Shown: in pieces, positions 25,282-37,300 of the stretch | Layout of the letters: each line of letters opens with the position of its first letter | Position numbering within the stretch: the stretch's first letter is position 1 | From: Apium graveolens | Taxonomy: Eukaryota; Streptophyta; Magnoliopsida; Apiales; Apiaceae | Assembly (NCBI RefSeq): GCF_009905375.1 | Contig: NW_027417196.1 | Coordinates: forward strand, 1 to 64,000 | Reading direction: 5' to 3' | Length of the DNA: 64,000 bases | Translations under genes and position numbers: made by a program | Notes under the pieces: model-generated | Told to the model about the DNA's origin: nothing | Database searches by the model: none | Seen by the model: the letters and a program-made list of their open reading frames with translations, nothing else

Positions 25282-25298
25282 ATTCGAAAGAATTTTTT
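25282..25298. repeat. Retroposon target duplication, right copy
   Basis: Exact second copy of the 17 bases at 24463-24479. Confidence 0.88.
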
Positions 25299-25354
25299 AA
25301 TTTAGTGATTATCGTATTCAACCCCCCTTCTACGATAATTCGGGACCTAACAAT

Positions 25355-25366
25355 TGTTATCAGAGC
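25355..25366 (+). other. SIRE-a primer-binding site
   Basis: TGTTATCAGAGC is one base off the usual TGGTATCAGAGC and lies two bases after the LTR end. Confidence 0.7.
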
Positions 25367-27236
25367 TTACTGATTGATACACAAATCAGGATTCTTAAAT
25401 AAATATAGTTTATTAATTTTTCATTTACATAAATTTATTTAGTAAATTTGATTTAGAAAATTTATTTTATAAATTTAATTTAAATAGGTTTATTTATGAA
25501 CTTAATTTAAATAAATTTATTTTATAAATTTAACTAAATTAATTTATTATTTAAATTTAAGTAAAATAAAGTTTTTTGATTAAAAAAAAAAAGTAAAATA
25601 AAGTTTTTAATTTAAATTTATTTTCGATTATTCAGGCTGCCAGTTTCAGAAGCTCGGGGTGTTTATTTTAGCTGCCATCAAAAGGCGGACAATTGTACCT
25701 GCCAATTCTATTCAAAAACAAAAGAATATACTTTGGAAGCTCTTAATTCCTGTACATCTGTAGTTGCGCAAACAGGAGATAATTCTTACAGCCCACGTGC
25801 GGAAACCAGTGACGCACTCGCCAGGCACACGCGGAGGAAGGAAATCAAAAGAAATGGCAGCTCCCAATCATTTTGGCACATTTTTAAAGAAAGGCGTACA
25901 ATTGAATAAAGAAACGGCAGCCCTGTAATTGCTTCGCCCATCTGCCAACCAAGTCGCAACTTGGATAAGCAAATTCTGAATCCAAACAAATTGTCTCGTT
26001 GCAGGTTAGGATTCTACGAGTCGCAGGTTGGTTTAATAAAAAAATGATGAATCAAATATTAAACTGCGACAACTGAAAATACTTAGTCAGAGAGAATAGT
26101 TGGGACATACATACATCTCAGTTACAGACATTAAAGTTGGAAACTCATGACAGAATGTAAGAGTTACTGATAGTTGAATCAGAGGTAGTTCAGGTAGGAG
26201 TACTTGAGGGACTGGACCTGGACGTCAAGGCAGTGTTTTACTTGTCAAGAAAGTTTCGTCGCATCAGATTCACAAGTAGTATATAAGCTATATCCAAGGA
26301 TCAAACCTATATATTCTAAAGCAGAGACTTTTACAGATTCAGTTAAAGAGGTGATTACAAGATTGAGATTGTGACATAAACAAGATTTGATAGTTACAGG
26401 TATGACAAGAAATATGTGTCAAGTAACTATCAGGGGTTTTGCTACAACAGAACAAGAAGCTTGACAAATAAGAATGAGTAGGGATTTAGTTGAAGAGCTG
26501 TGACAAAGGTGGAATATTTTCTTAGGGAAGCAGCCAGTCAAAACTTTAGTGCACGAGAAAGAGTTGGGATGGATCAGATGACGAGAATAATGAATATCTT
26601 GCTTTCATAGAAATCTCTGAAGATGGTCCAACTCATATATCTTAGGTTTCAATTTCTTGAACCACTACAATATTTTGTTCTCAATATTCAATGCATGATA
26701 AGTGTTTAAATGTTTAACACTCGCACAAGCATGATAGCATCACACATAGATAGTGCCGAACTAGTTCACTAGATTATTTTTCTGGTAACTAGGATTAATA
26801 TTTAACTTGTGCATGTTAATTTAGATGATCTTAAATATGTGTTTGAATATTTGTTGAACGTGATTAATTGCTTTAGTGAGATATATGTTTTCCAGCACTT
26901 AAAACCTTTGTTAATGCTTATTTTCTATATCCTATTATAGTAAGATTTATTCATTTGATCTGAATTGTTTGTTAAGATGTATTAGTTTATAATTAGATTG
27001 AGATAGCTAGATGATATTCTTCAACAGGACTGGACTAGATATAATTAGTGATTTACTTGTTAATTCTGTTTGTTCCATATCATGTCTGTCTTGCTTAATT
27101 CTTATGTGTAAGGTTTCTGAATGAATACCATGTATTCTTATTTCAATGCTTGTTTATTTCTATGTCATGAATGCATCTCTTAGTACTTGCATTAATTATA
27201 GAAGAAGTATGTTTAGGATTACAATAGGACAAAGAC
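25367..27236 (+). mobile_element. SIRE-a internal remnant without recognisable gag or pol
   Basis: AT-rich sequence (25380-25640) resembling the 23405-23580 tract of the LTR is followed by about 1.6 kb with no ORF that I can relate to gag or pol. The family motif AGTCGCAGGTTGG recurs at 25952 (variant) and 26019. Either SIRE-a is a non-autonomous derivative or its coding region was lost before SIRE-b inserted at 27237. Confidence 0.4.
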
Positions 27237-28450
27237 TGTTAGTCCTCCTATGTAAGGTTGGAATCATTTTTCAACTAACCTAGAGACAATTTTGCCAAGG
27301 GTATCAAAATAGAGAAAATGGTCAGTCAAAGATAAAAATTAGCATTATAAGGTTGCAGCTATTGTTATCTCTGTTTATAGTAAAATCTCTAATCCGTCTG
27401 GACCCAAACTGATAAGTTGGGTACCAAGAACTGTTAATCCATTTTTGAGTGCAGGACATAACAGGTTAATTGATTCATATGTATTCTTGGTAATTTATAC
27501 TCAATGCATATGATCAAAGAAAGAGCTTCACAATAACAAAAGTTATTCCGTCAATAATCTTTGGAGATGACAATAAAGGTTTTCGTCACGGGACAAGCTA
27601 TACAGAAATAGGAATGTCATCATGGATTCAACAATTGTTATCACTGATAACAACTAATCATTGGAGTCATTGATAACAATTGAAGCATCTTTCATGCTGA
27701 AGAATCAAGGCACAAATCCTCTTATCAGACGGTTCTGCATCAAAGGACAAAATGTCAATTCAACGAAGGATTAGTGTCTCATCTGAAGCAGGAAGGTTGA
27801 GAAGCTTTCTCTTCTTAGAGTAAGGAATGATATGCTTATGATCAATGAAGCCATCAACGGATGATCATAAAGTCGACGGATAATCATGTATTCAACGGAT
27901 AAAGAATTCAAACATCAGTTGACAGTGACAACTGGTCACATGCGTCGGGATGTATGCAAATGGAATGAGGAAGCCTATTAACCGGGTAATAGAGAACAAA
28001 GTAGCAAAGCATAAAAACTGATAGTTTTTATAATGATTCTATCTTTTGACTTTGTAATCTTGGTAATATATAAACCAAGAAGTAGCAAATAGAAATAGAG
28101 ATCTGAGATACAAAAAGTGAGAAACATTTGTAAGCAGAATTATTAACATTTCTCTGTATTCTCAGTAGTTCAAATTTGTAAGCAGCTGTGAGCATTCTTG
28201 CACACAGAGTTCTCTCGATATAATATATATCTCTGGTGAAATTGTTTAAATCCACAAGAAAGTTTTTAAAGACTCTTGTCTTTTAATTACTTATGTTTTG
28301 ATTCACTTAAGTTTTTATTCCGCATTGTACTAATCAAAACACTTATATTTGTATTTGAGTTTGAACATTTTTATTTTAAGAAAAAGGTTCAAGAATTCCA
28401 TTCAACCCCCCCCCTTCTGTAATTCTTACTATATTGTTAAGGGACTAACA
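27237..28450 (+). repeat. SIRE-b 5' LTR
   Basis: The LTR starts TGTTAGTCC and ends GGACTAACA, a perfect 9 bp terminal inverted repeat, 1214 bp apart, and is followed by a canonical primer site. It contains a TATA box at 28067, a C run near 28407 as in other SIRE-type LTR ends, and three copies of a CAACGGAT/CGACGGAT motif at 27854, 27873 and 27892. Confidence 0.82.
28067..28074 (+). promoter_or_regulatory. Candidate TATA box of SIRE-b LTR
   Basis: TATATAAA in the sequence GGTAATATATAAACC, about 380 bases before the LTR end, as in SIRE-c where it is about 240 bases before the end. Confidence 0.55.
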
Positions 28451-28452
28451 AT

Positions 28453-28464
28453 TGGTATCAGAGC
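28453..28464 (+). other. SIRE-b primer-binding site
   Basis: TGGTATCAGAGC two bases after the LTR end, matching plant initiator tRNA-Met. Confidence 0.9.
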
Positions 28465-28511
28465 AAGCTCTTAATCGATAAAGAGTTTAAAGATCAAAAC
28501 AATTCAGCAAG

Positions 28512-30905
28512 ATGAACAAGAAGGATGTTGGAGTCAAGATTCCTTTTCTAGATAAAGATAATTACCATCATTGGAAGGTAAAGATGCATCTTCATATGCT
28601 TTCTCAAGATGAGGCCTATGTGGACAGCATAGAAAGAGGCCCTCATGTTCCAATGAGAGCTGCAATAGGAAACGAGTCATCAGTTCCCAAACCAAGGCAT
28701 GCATGGTCTGATCCTGACATTGAACAAGTCAGGAAGGATAAAAAGGCCATGAATATTCTGTTTAATGGAGTTGATGCAGATATGTTTGACAACATCATCA
28801 ACTGCAAAACTGCCAAGGAAGTCTGGGATACTATACAGATAATCTGTGATGGTACTGAGCAAGTTAGAGAAAATAAGACGTAGCTCTTGATTCAGCAATA
28901 TGAGCATTTTTACAATGAGGAAAGTGAGTCTCTCACTGATATTTTAGTAGATTTCAAAAACTACTAAATGCTCTTAAGTTGCATGGGAGAGTCTATCAGA
29001 CTAAAGACTCTAATCTGAAATTCCTTAGATCTCTTCCAAAGGGATGGAAACCAATGACAGTCTCATTAAGAAACTCACAAGATTATAAGGAGTTTACTTT
29101 GGAGAGACTGTATGGCATCCTGAAAACCTATGAGCTTGAAATACAGCAGGATGAAAGGATGGAGAGAGGAAAGAAGAAAGGAGGATCCAATGCACTAGTC
29201 GCTGAGTTGGAAAAGGAGAAGGAAGTGAAGATGGAAGTTGTTGAATCAACTTCTAAGGTCTGTGAGAACAAGGGCAATGGGCTTGTAGTAGAAAGTGAAG
29301 ATTCATTGAGCCAAGATGACATGGAGGACATTGATGAGCACCTAGCATTTCTTTCCAGGAGATTTTCCAAGCTCAAGTTCAAGAAGAACTTTGGAGCAGC
29401 CAAGCCAAATAGAAACATGGTGGATAAGTCAAAATTCAAATGTTTCAAATGTGGCTTGGCAGGGCATTTTGCCAATGAGTGTAGAAAGTCAGATTCCAGT
29501 AAGAAAAAGTTTGAGTCTGTGGATTATAAGCAAAAATACTTTGATTTACTCAAACAAAAGGAAAGGGCTTTTATTACACAAGAAAATGACTGGGCGGCAG
29601 ATGGTCTGGATGAAGATGTCAGCTATGTCAATCTAGCCCTAATGGCCAAGTCTGATGAGACAGAGACAAGTTCCTCAAGCAATCAGGTAATTACTACAAA
29701 CCTTGCACATTTATCTAAAGCTGAGTGTAATGATGTCATAAATGACATGTCTACAGAATTATATCATTTGCGTGTTACACTTAAGTCTCTTACTAAAGAA
29801 AATGCTAAAATCAAAGAAAACAATTTGTTTTTAAGTGAGAGGAAATAATGTGCTTGAGTCTCAGTTTATTGATTTTGAAAAATTAAGAATTGATTATAAG
29901 ATTTCCAAGGAAGAATTAACTGAGTCCTTGAAAAAGGAAGAGATTTTAAAGAAGCAGCTCGAGCGTGAACAAGAGGTGATTAAAGCATGGAAAACATCCA
30001 GGGATGTCCATACTCAAATCACCAAAGTTCAAGGAATTGAGTCTTTCTATGATGAAGCCTGGAAAAAGAACAAAGAAAAACTAGAACCTAATTTGGTAGA
30101 TGGACTGCTAACAGATGTAGACTCGACGGATGATGAGGACTATCCGTCGGATAACAAAAAATGTTATCCGTAGAATAATGAAAATCCTCATCCGTCGGCA
30201 GTGAGCAAGCCCATTAGCAAAGCCAAACTAATCAAGCTGAATGAGAAGTATGGGTCTGTTTCCAAGAACTTTGTTTCAGGAGAGTCAAGTCAAGTTAAGA
30301 AAGGGAAAAAGGCTAATATTGGTCACATGACTGTCAAACAGTTAAGTGACAGACTTGAGAAAATTGAGGTAAAAACAGATACCAAAAGGAAAAACAATAG
30401 GAATGGTAAAGTAGGGATTAACAAACACAATAACTACACACCTGATAAATATGCTCCTAGAAAAATCTGTGTCAAGTGTGGTAGTGTAAATCATTTATCT
30501 ATTAATTGTAAATCTGCCATGCCTACTCCCATGTCTGTTCAGTCTCAATTTCCTAACATGAATGCCATGCCTCCCATGCATGTTAATGCTATGCCTATAC
30601 AGAACATGAATGCACAGTTTGCTAATATGCCATTTGCACCTAATCCTTATTATGCTGCATATAGTATGCCACAAATGCCATTTAGCATACCTTACTGAAA
30701 TAATATGTTTACACCAAGCATGTCATTTCCTGTTAGTCATTATATGCATGATAATTCTGTTACAATGAATGGTTTCAAAGGTCCAATCCAAAAGACTAAG
30801 GACAAATCTGAAATTCCTAAGTCAAATGAGATAAGACCTAAGAAACAGAAAAAGAAAGCTAACAAGGCAGGACCCAAGGAAACTTGGGTACCAAAATCAA
30901 CTTGA
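28512..30905 (+). pseudogene. gag: SIRE-b gag, broken
   Basis: This copia-type (SIRE-like) Gag starts at ATG 28512 (MNKKDVGVKIPFLDKDNYHHW). It has zinc knuckles CFKCGLAGHFANEC (about 29438) and CVKCGSVNHLSINC (about 30470). A Met/Asn/Pro-rich segment (30510-30780) with repeated NMNA/AMP words precedes the end at 30903. Lesions: TAG at 28881 (Gln position), 1 bp loss near 28942, 1 bp gain near 29836, TAG at 30171 and TGA at 30696. The frame of pol differs from the end of gag by one. The acidic segment around 30115-30200 contains four copies or variants of the family motif ATCCGTCGG. Confidence 0.88.
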
Positions 30906-30919
30906 TTTGATTTTGATGT

Positions 30920-33468
30920 GTGCAGGGAAACAGAAAGAATCTTTGGTACTTGGATAGTGGTTGTTCAAGACACATGACTGGTGATTCTACCCTGCTCACA
31001 GAGTTTAAGGAGAGAGCTGGCCTAAGTATTACTTTTGGAGATGACAGCAAGGGTTATACTGTGGGATATGGCTTGATTTCAAAGGACAATGTCATCATTG
31101 AGGAGGTTGCCTTAGTGGATGGTCTCAAACATAATCTGTTGAGTATCAGCCAGCTTTGTGACAAAGGCAATTTAGTAACCTTCAACTCAGAAGCCTGTGT
31201 TGTGACTAATAAAAGAAGCAACAAAGTGGTTCTCACTGGTGTGAGAAGAGGAAATGTGTATCTAGCTGATTTCAACTCAACTAAAGCAGAATCTGTAACT
31301 TGCCTTCTCAGTAAAGCAAGTCAGGATGAAAGTTGGCTATGGCACAAGAAGCTATCTCATTTAAACTTCAAGACCATGAATGAGCTGGTAAAGAATTGGT
31401 AAGAGGCATTCCTCTAGTGGAGTTTTCAAAGGATGGACTGTGTGATGCCTGCCAAAAAGGGAAGCAGATCAAAGCATCATTCAGGAAGAAACTTGATTCA
31501 ACAATTGAAGAGCCTTTACAACTGCTTCACATGGATTTGTTTGGACCAGTTATTGTATTGTCTATCTCAAGGAAAAGGTTTTGCCTAGTAATTGTAGATG
31601 ATTTCTCAAAGTTCTCTTAGACATATTTCCTAAAATCTAAAGATGAGGCTAGTGAAATCATCATCAATCACATAAGGCAAGTCAACAATCATCCTGATTT
31701 CAAATTTAGAAGAATCAGGAGTGACAATAGAACTGAGTTCAAGAATTCTGTCATGAGAGCATTTTGTGAAAAAAATGGGATTCTGCATGAGTTTTTAGCA
31801 GCAAGGACTCCACAACAGAATGGAGTAGTGGAATGGAAGAACAGGTCACTTATTGAAGCTGCAAGGACAATGCTTGAAGAATCTAAACTACCAACATATT
31901 TCTGGGCTGAAGCTGTAAATACTGCATGCTACACTCAGAACATTTCTCTGGTTAATCAAGCAAGATGCATGACTCCCTATCAATTGTTCAAGAATAAGAA
32001 GCCAACTCTAAACTTTCTTCATGTCTTTGGCTGCAAATGCTATATCTTGAGAAATCAAACTGATCAAAATGGGAAGTTTGATGCAAAAGCAGATTAAGGA
32101 ATTTTTGTTGGATATGCTGTTGGTAAAGCATACATAGTCTACAATCTTAGAACCAACATTGGTGTGGAATTTATACATGTTATGTTTGATGATAAAAAGA
32201 TTGAAGGACTGAAAGATGGAGATTACCATGAGAGCCTCAAATTTGATAATGTGGAGATGGTTAGTGATGACAGTGATGATGAAAGTGATCAAGAAACAGT
32301 GTCTAAGGATAATGCAGACAAATCTACTACCAATGAAGCACAAAACTCAACATCTGTCGAGTTGCATAATGCTTCATCCGTCGGAAGGCAATCTGCGTTA
32401 TCCGTCGGGAGACAACTTGCTTCATCCGTTGGTACTCAAAATTCACCATCCGTCGGGTTATCAAAAGGTGCAGGAAGTCAAGACAGATCACCTATAGAAA
32501 GTTTCCCTTTCTCAAATCAAAGATCCACAAACTCAAGGGGAGTTTCTAGCAATCAAAGCTCAAGCACACATCAAGACAATCATGAGGTCTCTTCATCTAG
32601 AGCTAATCTACCTCAACAAAGGAAATGGACAAAAGATCACCCCTTTGAGCTTATCATTGGTGATGTTTCTTCTAGAGTTCAAACAAGAAGAGCAACTCAG
32701 GAAGAATGTCTATACAACAACTTTCTCTCCAAGGAAGAACCAAAGAAGGTAGAAGAAGATTTGTTGGATCCTGATTGGATTTTAGCTATGCAGGAAGAGC
32801 TAAACCAATTTGAAAGGAATAATGTATGGAAGCTGGTACCCAAGCCTAAAGGAAAGAATCCAATAGACACTAAGTGGGTATTCAGAAACAAGATGGATGA
32901 AAATGGCATAGTAGTCAAGAACAAAGCTAGATTGGTTGCTAAGGGCTATTGTCAGCAAGAAGGAATAGATTTTGATTAAACATTTGCTCCTGTTGCAAGA
33001 CTAGAAGCCATCAGAATCTTCTTAGCCTATGCAGCCCATGCCAATTTCAAGGTCTATCAAATGGATGTCAAAAGTGCCTTTCTGAATGGAGATTTGGAGG
33101 AAGAAGTATATGTCAGTCAACCTCCTGGTTTTGAAGATCCAAATTTTCCAGAACATGTCTATTATCTTCTGAAAGCACTTTATGGACTGAAGCAAGCACC
33201 TAGAGCCTGGTATGACACTTTATCAAAGTTCCTTTTGGAAAATCACTTCACAAGAGGTACTGTAGATAAAACTTTAATTTTCAGAAATGTTAATGGCTCT
33301 AGTATACTTGTTCAAATTTATGTAGATGATATTATTTTTGGCTCTAAAGATGAGAAACTTTGCAAAAAGTTTGCCAAATTGATGCAAAGTAAGTATGAAA
33401 TGAGTATGATGGTAGAACTAACTTACTTTCTTGGTTTGCAAGTTAAGCAAGTTAGTGATGCAATATTC
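30920..33468 (+). pseudogene. pol: SIRE-b pol (protease-integrase-RT), broken and truncated
   Basis: The domain order is Ty1/copia: protease (LDSGCSRHMTG near 30950), integrase with H-H-C-C and the core (DLFGP near 31540, RSDN near 31718, VVE near 31829), then RT ([11 protein letters not shown] near 33058, YVDDIIFGS near 33319). It is cut at 33468 by SIRE-d, so RNase H and the 3' LTR are not here. Lesions: a deletion near 31393, TAG at 31618, TAA at 32095 and TAA at 32977. The integrase-RT linker (32340-32460) holds four or five copies of ATCCGTCGG read as SVG peptides. Confidence 0.9.
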
Positions 33469-34064
33469 TGTTAGGTCACACACACACTGTAGAGGGGGTG
33501 AATACAGTGTATAGTACAATCAAATCGAATTTTAACAACTCAAGTAACATAAAACAAACTTTATTGAAACAATAAACTTTGTTACAATATGGAACTGTTC
33601 TCTCTCAGTGGTGAACAAATATCACGAGAGCTGCTAGGGTTATAAAATAAATAATCTTCTCGATTGTGATAACACTTATAGTGTAAACCCTATGTCTGTG
33701 TTTATATACTACATAGTTACAAGATAATCGCTAATTGATATGGAGTATAATTCTGCTTCCTAAAATATATCAATCATATATTTTTTCTTCCAAGTATTCC
33801 ATTTTTCATAGAATTTCATCTTCATGCATATCGCTTCTTATGTTTGTCTCGAACTTCTTTCCTTTAACCAGCTGCCTTCCTTATCTGAACATCCTCCAGT
33901 ACTTAAGTTCTGATATCCATCTTCTGATGATTATCTCCTGATAATATAAGTACTGATATGCTTAAGTCCTGACTTCCAGTAAGTACTGATTTATCCTGTT
34001 TAAGTAAGATCTGAAAACTAAACATAAATCACATTAGCCATGACATTATCAAATATATCTAACA
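33469..34064 (-). repeat. SIRE-d 3' LTR (reverse strand)
   Basis: On the minus strand it runs from TGTTAGATATATTTGATAAT to GTGTGACCTAACA, 596 bp. It is the same family as the SIRE-c LTR (58008-58623), roughly 85-90 percent alike by eye. A reverse TATATAAA lies at 33701-33708. It interrupts SIRE-b pol just after the RT motif LGLQVKQ. Confidence 0.92.
33701..33708 (-). promoter_or_regulatory. Candidate TATA box of SIRE-d LTR
   Basis: Reverse-strand TATATAAA followed by ACACAGACATAGGG, the same context as the SIRE-c LTR TATA box at 58385. Confidence 0.6.
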
Positions 34065-34078
34065 ATTTCCCCCAACTT
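34065..34078 (-). other. SIRE-d polypurine tract
   Basis: ATTTCCCCCAACTT on the plus strand is the purine tract AAGTTGGGGGAAAT on the minus strand, touching the LTR. It shows that this LTR is the 3' LTR of a minus-strand element. Confidence 0.8.
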
Positions 34079-34319
34079 GTAAATTAGCATAATATATAAG
34101 TTCAACACATATTTGATGATGTCAAAAACATTAAGTACAAATGCATGAGAATTTGACTAAATAACTACAACTTACAGTCCTTAAAGCTTTACCAATCTTT
34201 AACTTTTGATAACAACTTCAGTCTGTATTCATATCAGAATTTAAGAAGTTGTAGATCTTGACTTGGCTTCATCTTCTGATCTCTCTGATGTCAGGAGTTG
34301 TTCTGAGATAGTTCTTCAA
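34079..34319 (-). other. SIRE-d 3' untranslated region
   Basis: AT-rich stretch between the end of the env-like ORF and the polypurine tract. Nothing else is seen apart from several TTCTGAT motif variants. Confidence 0.4.
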
Positions 34320-37300
34320 CTAACATCTCTCAACATATCTGAGTTCATCAATCATCCTCCTTTTAGCATCTTTAAGTTCTGCAGTATCTTCACCAATTTG
34401 AAAGATTGCAGCCCTGAGATCATTAATTTTAGCTTTCTTTATATCCTGATCCAGTCTGATCAAATATGCGTTGTCAGACTCAAGATTGAATTCCACAGCC
34501 CTGTAACCCAGAAAAGTAGTTATAATCTTGGCAGTGTTGGGCTTTATCTCAACTATATCACCCTTGTGATCTCTGTACTTTGGAAGATATGTGTTGTCGG
34601 ACTTAACAGAATAAAGCCTTTTCTGTCTCTAAATCTGATTCTTCAAATAGTTTGCAGCACTTTCTGTTATTCTGTCATTCACTTGAAGTAAGAATAATAC
34701 ATGCTCCAGTTCTTCAAAATACTTCAGTGGAATGGCATTTTCCCTTATATGATAAACCCTACCATCTGTCATGAAGTACAACAAGATGTGTTCTTTCAAG
34801 TAGGTATGGTAAACCATTTGTACAGATTCCAGTTGATTCAATCTCTCAGGAGTTGCTCATATACCTGGTTCACTTAAGGAAGTTGGATCATTGGTAGTGT
34901 TCTGTATTTTTCTTTCATCAGCACTTCCCAATCCAGTTTTATCTCTTGCTTCCTTTCCAGTAACCACTCTTGCTTCAAAACTACTTGCAGCAGTCTTCAA
35001 AGATTGAGTTTGTTTGGCTTTAGTGAATCCTGGTAGGAGTTTCTTTGATTTATCAGAACTAACTATTTCTTGACTCTGAACAACTTGAACCATGTCAGAG
35101 GTTGTCTTAAAAACTTTTCTTGAAGTCAGAGCAAGATCAGCATTTTCATCAGTAATTTCTTCATTCACAGGAGGCACATAAACCTTGATAGGTTCACCAA
35201 CTTTCTCTTTTCCCTTGGACCTTGGATCTATCTGCAGTTGTGATTTAGCCATGATTGCTTCAGGATTTGTTCTTTCTTTTATCACAATGCCTTTGAGTGT
35301 TGGAAGTTTCTTTTTACCAGAAGCTTCAGATTTAGATTTTTTCTTTTTCTGATTTAAGTTTGGCTTCTTCTTCCATTAGACTCTCCAAGTTCATTCCTGG
35401 ATTTTCCTGAAGATAACTGTCTTGACATTTCTTCATCAAGATCTAAAAGTTCATCAGAACTTATCCTTTTACCAGTAGCAGAAGTAATTCTTTTTCCAGT
35501 ATCAGAACTTGTCCTGTGACTTGTGATTTCAGCTTTTCTTGATGAGAAACCTCTACCTTGACTATGACCTCCACCCATTCCAGAGGTTCCTTGGTCATCT
35601 TTTTCATCATCCTTCCCCTTCAGTGTCTTATCAGTTTTGCATTTGGACTTAATTACTTTCTCCCCCTTTTTGGCATCAGCAGGTAAGAGAAGAGAGATAA
35701 GCAATTTCACTGAGGCTTGGATTTCATTAAGTTGAGATTGCTGAGAAGCTTGATTTTTCAAAATATCATTAATCTAAGATTGTTGTTTCTCTTGAGTCTT
35801 CTCAATATAAGCAACTCTGTCAAAGGTAGGTTGGAAGAATTTTTTCTTGTCAAGTTTCTGAACTTGTTCTTACTTGATCAATTCTTCCTGAACTTGTTCT
35901 TACTTGATCAATTCTTCCTGAACTTTATGTATCTCTGCATGAGTAGTTGAATGAAGACCTTGTAGATGTTTAGTACTCAATACAGTGACTCGAAGCTGTG
36001 TTTTGAAATCATCAGTAATTAACATCTCATCAGCTTTTGTCAAGTGCTCAGCAAGATTCTTTGCAGATGGAACACAGGTAACTGCGTTCCATTCCTTAGT
36101 CCACTCCTGTCCTGCAGGAGTTTCACTCCACGACACTGGTGCTTCTCTTGTACCAAACTTCTTAACTAGTTCAGATTTAGGAACAGTTTGTTGAGGTGCA
36201 TGTCCTGAAGGACCTACTTCATCAGCATCTGCAGTTAGAGCAGCATCACCAGTATTATCAGCATTTGCAGCATCAGAACTTACAGAATCAGCATCTTCTG
36301 ATAAACAACAGTATGAGAAACAATTGAGGCTTCAACATCATCCTCTAAGTGCTGATCTGGTTCCAAGTTCTGATCAACAGCCATATCCTGATGCTCACCT
36401 ATATTCTGATCATCATCATCTAGATGCAGAGAAGGTGTAGTAGATAATTCTGGAGTTTGAGTTGCATCAGTAATAGATGTTGTGGATGGATTAATTGATG
36501 TTGGAGCTTCTAAGTAAAGTACCTCAGGCACAACCAGGTTCTGAATATCAATTTCAGCACTTGTGCCTGGATCAACATGAGATACAGTCTTTTGAATAGG
36601 AGACACGGATGGTGTGTTTTCCATTTCAGTAGCAGCTTCCTGAGGTGGAGTTAATGGAAAGTCATTCTTCTAAGCCTTTTGAGAAGCTTAGATCCCCCAA
36701 TTCCAGAATCCTTCTGAGAAGGAACTTTCTCAGCTTCTTTGACAACAGGTTCTGATGTAGAAACTTGTTCCTCACTATCAGACTCATCTCTCAAAATAAT
36801 CCTCCTCTTCTGAGGTGTTTGAGGAACAGTCTTTGTCCTCTATGGCTTGGAAGATGAAGGCTTCACAGTAGGTGTTGAGGATGAAGGTTGAGCTGTCTAT
36901 GAAGTTGAGAGATATGATTTGAGATATGTTCTGAGGGATGGTTGAGGTATAGATGGATGAGTGGTATGTTCTGATGGTTGCTGTGGTGTTTGGGAGGTGG
37001 TGGTAGGTTGGACATCAGGATAAACAGATCTATAGGTTTGAGGATCAGCATTTACCAAGATCTGTTTTACAGACTGAGGAATCTGTAAAGGTCTAACCAC
37101 CTTTTTCTTAGTGTCAGCATTTACCAGGTCATTAAAGGCTCATTTTGCAATTTTGAATGGTGGAGTTAAGGTACTGGCTAGTTGAGGGGGATCAGTACAG
37201 CAAAAGTTATATATAAGCTGACAGAATCTAGCAAAATAAACTACATTTTTATCTTCTGTCATCCTATCCCCTATGAAACCTATCACAGCACTTGCAAAAT

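Larger units (their letters stand above)
22615..25352 (+). mobile_element. SIRE-a: copia-type LTR (start approximate)
   Basis: The end is clear: CGGGACCTAACA at 25352 followed by TGTTATCAGAGC, a one-mismatch primer site, in the same style as the SIRE-b and SIRE-c LTR ends (pyrimidine run, then CTAACA). A TATA box is at 23942. The start is uncertain: TGTTGGTGAG at 22615 is the best partner I see. The LTR holds an 802 bp retroposon, so its own length would be about 1.9 kb. It repeats the motif AGTCGCAGGTTGG several times. Confidence 0.55.

Noticed and set aside
30890..30942. A mini-intron of 38-39 bases that would remove the gag stop and fuse gag to pol in SIRE-b and SIRE-c (GT in TGG|GT, AG in GCAG|GG)
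   Set aside because: Too short for a plant intron and the donors are poor.
30123..32456. Repeated ATCCGTCGG and AAGTTCTGAT words as CRISPR-like arrays or satellites
   Set aside because: Spacing is irregular, spacers are not unique units, and the setting is a plant retrotransposon.
34263..34691. 142-codon plus-strand ORF starting MASSSDLSDV
   Set aside because: It is antisense to the C-terminal part of the SIRE-d extra ORF, which shows clear coding character on the minus strand.
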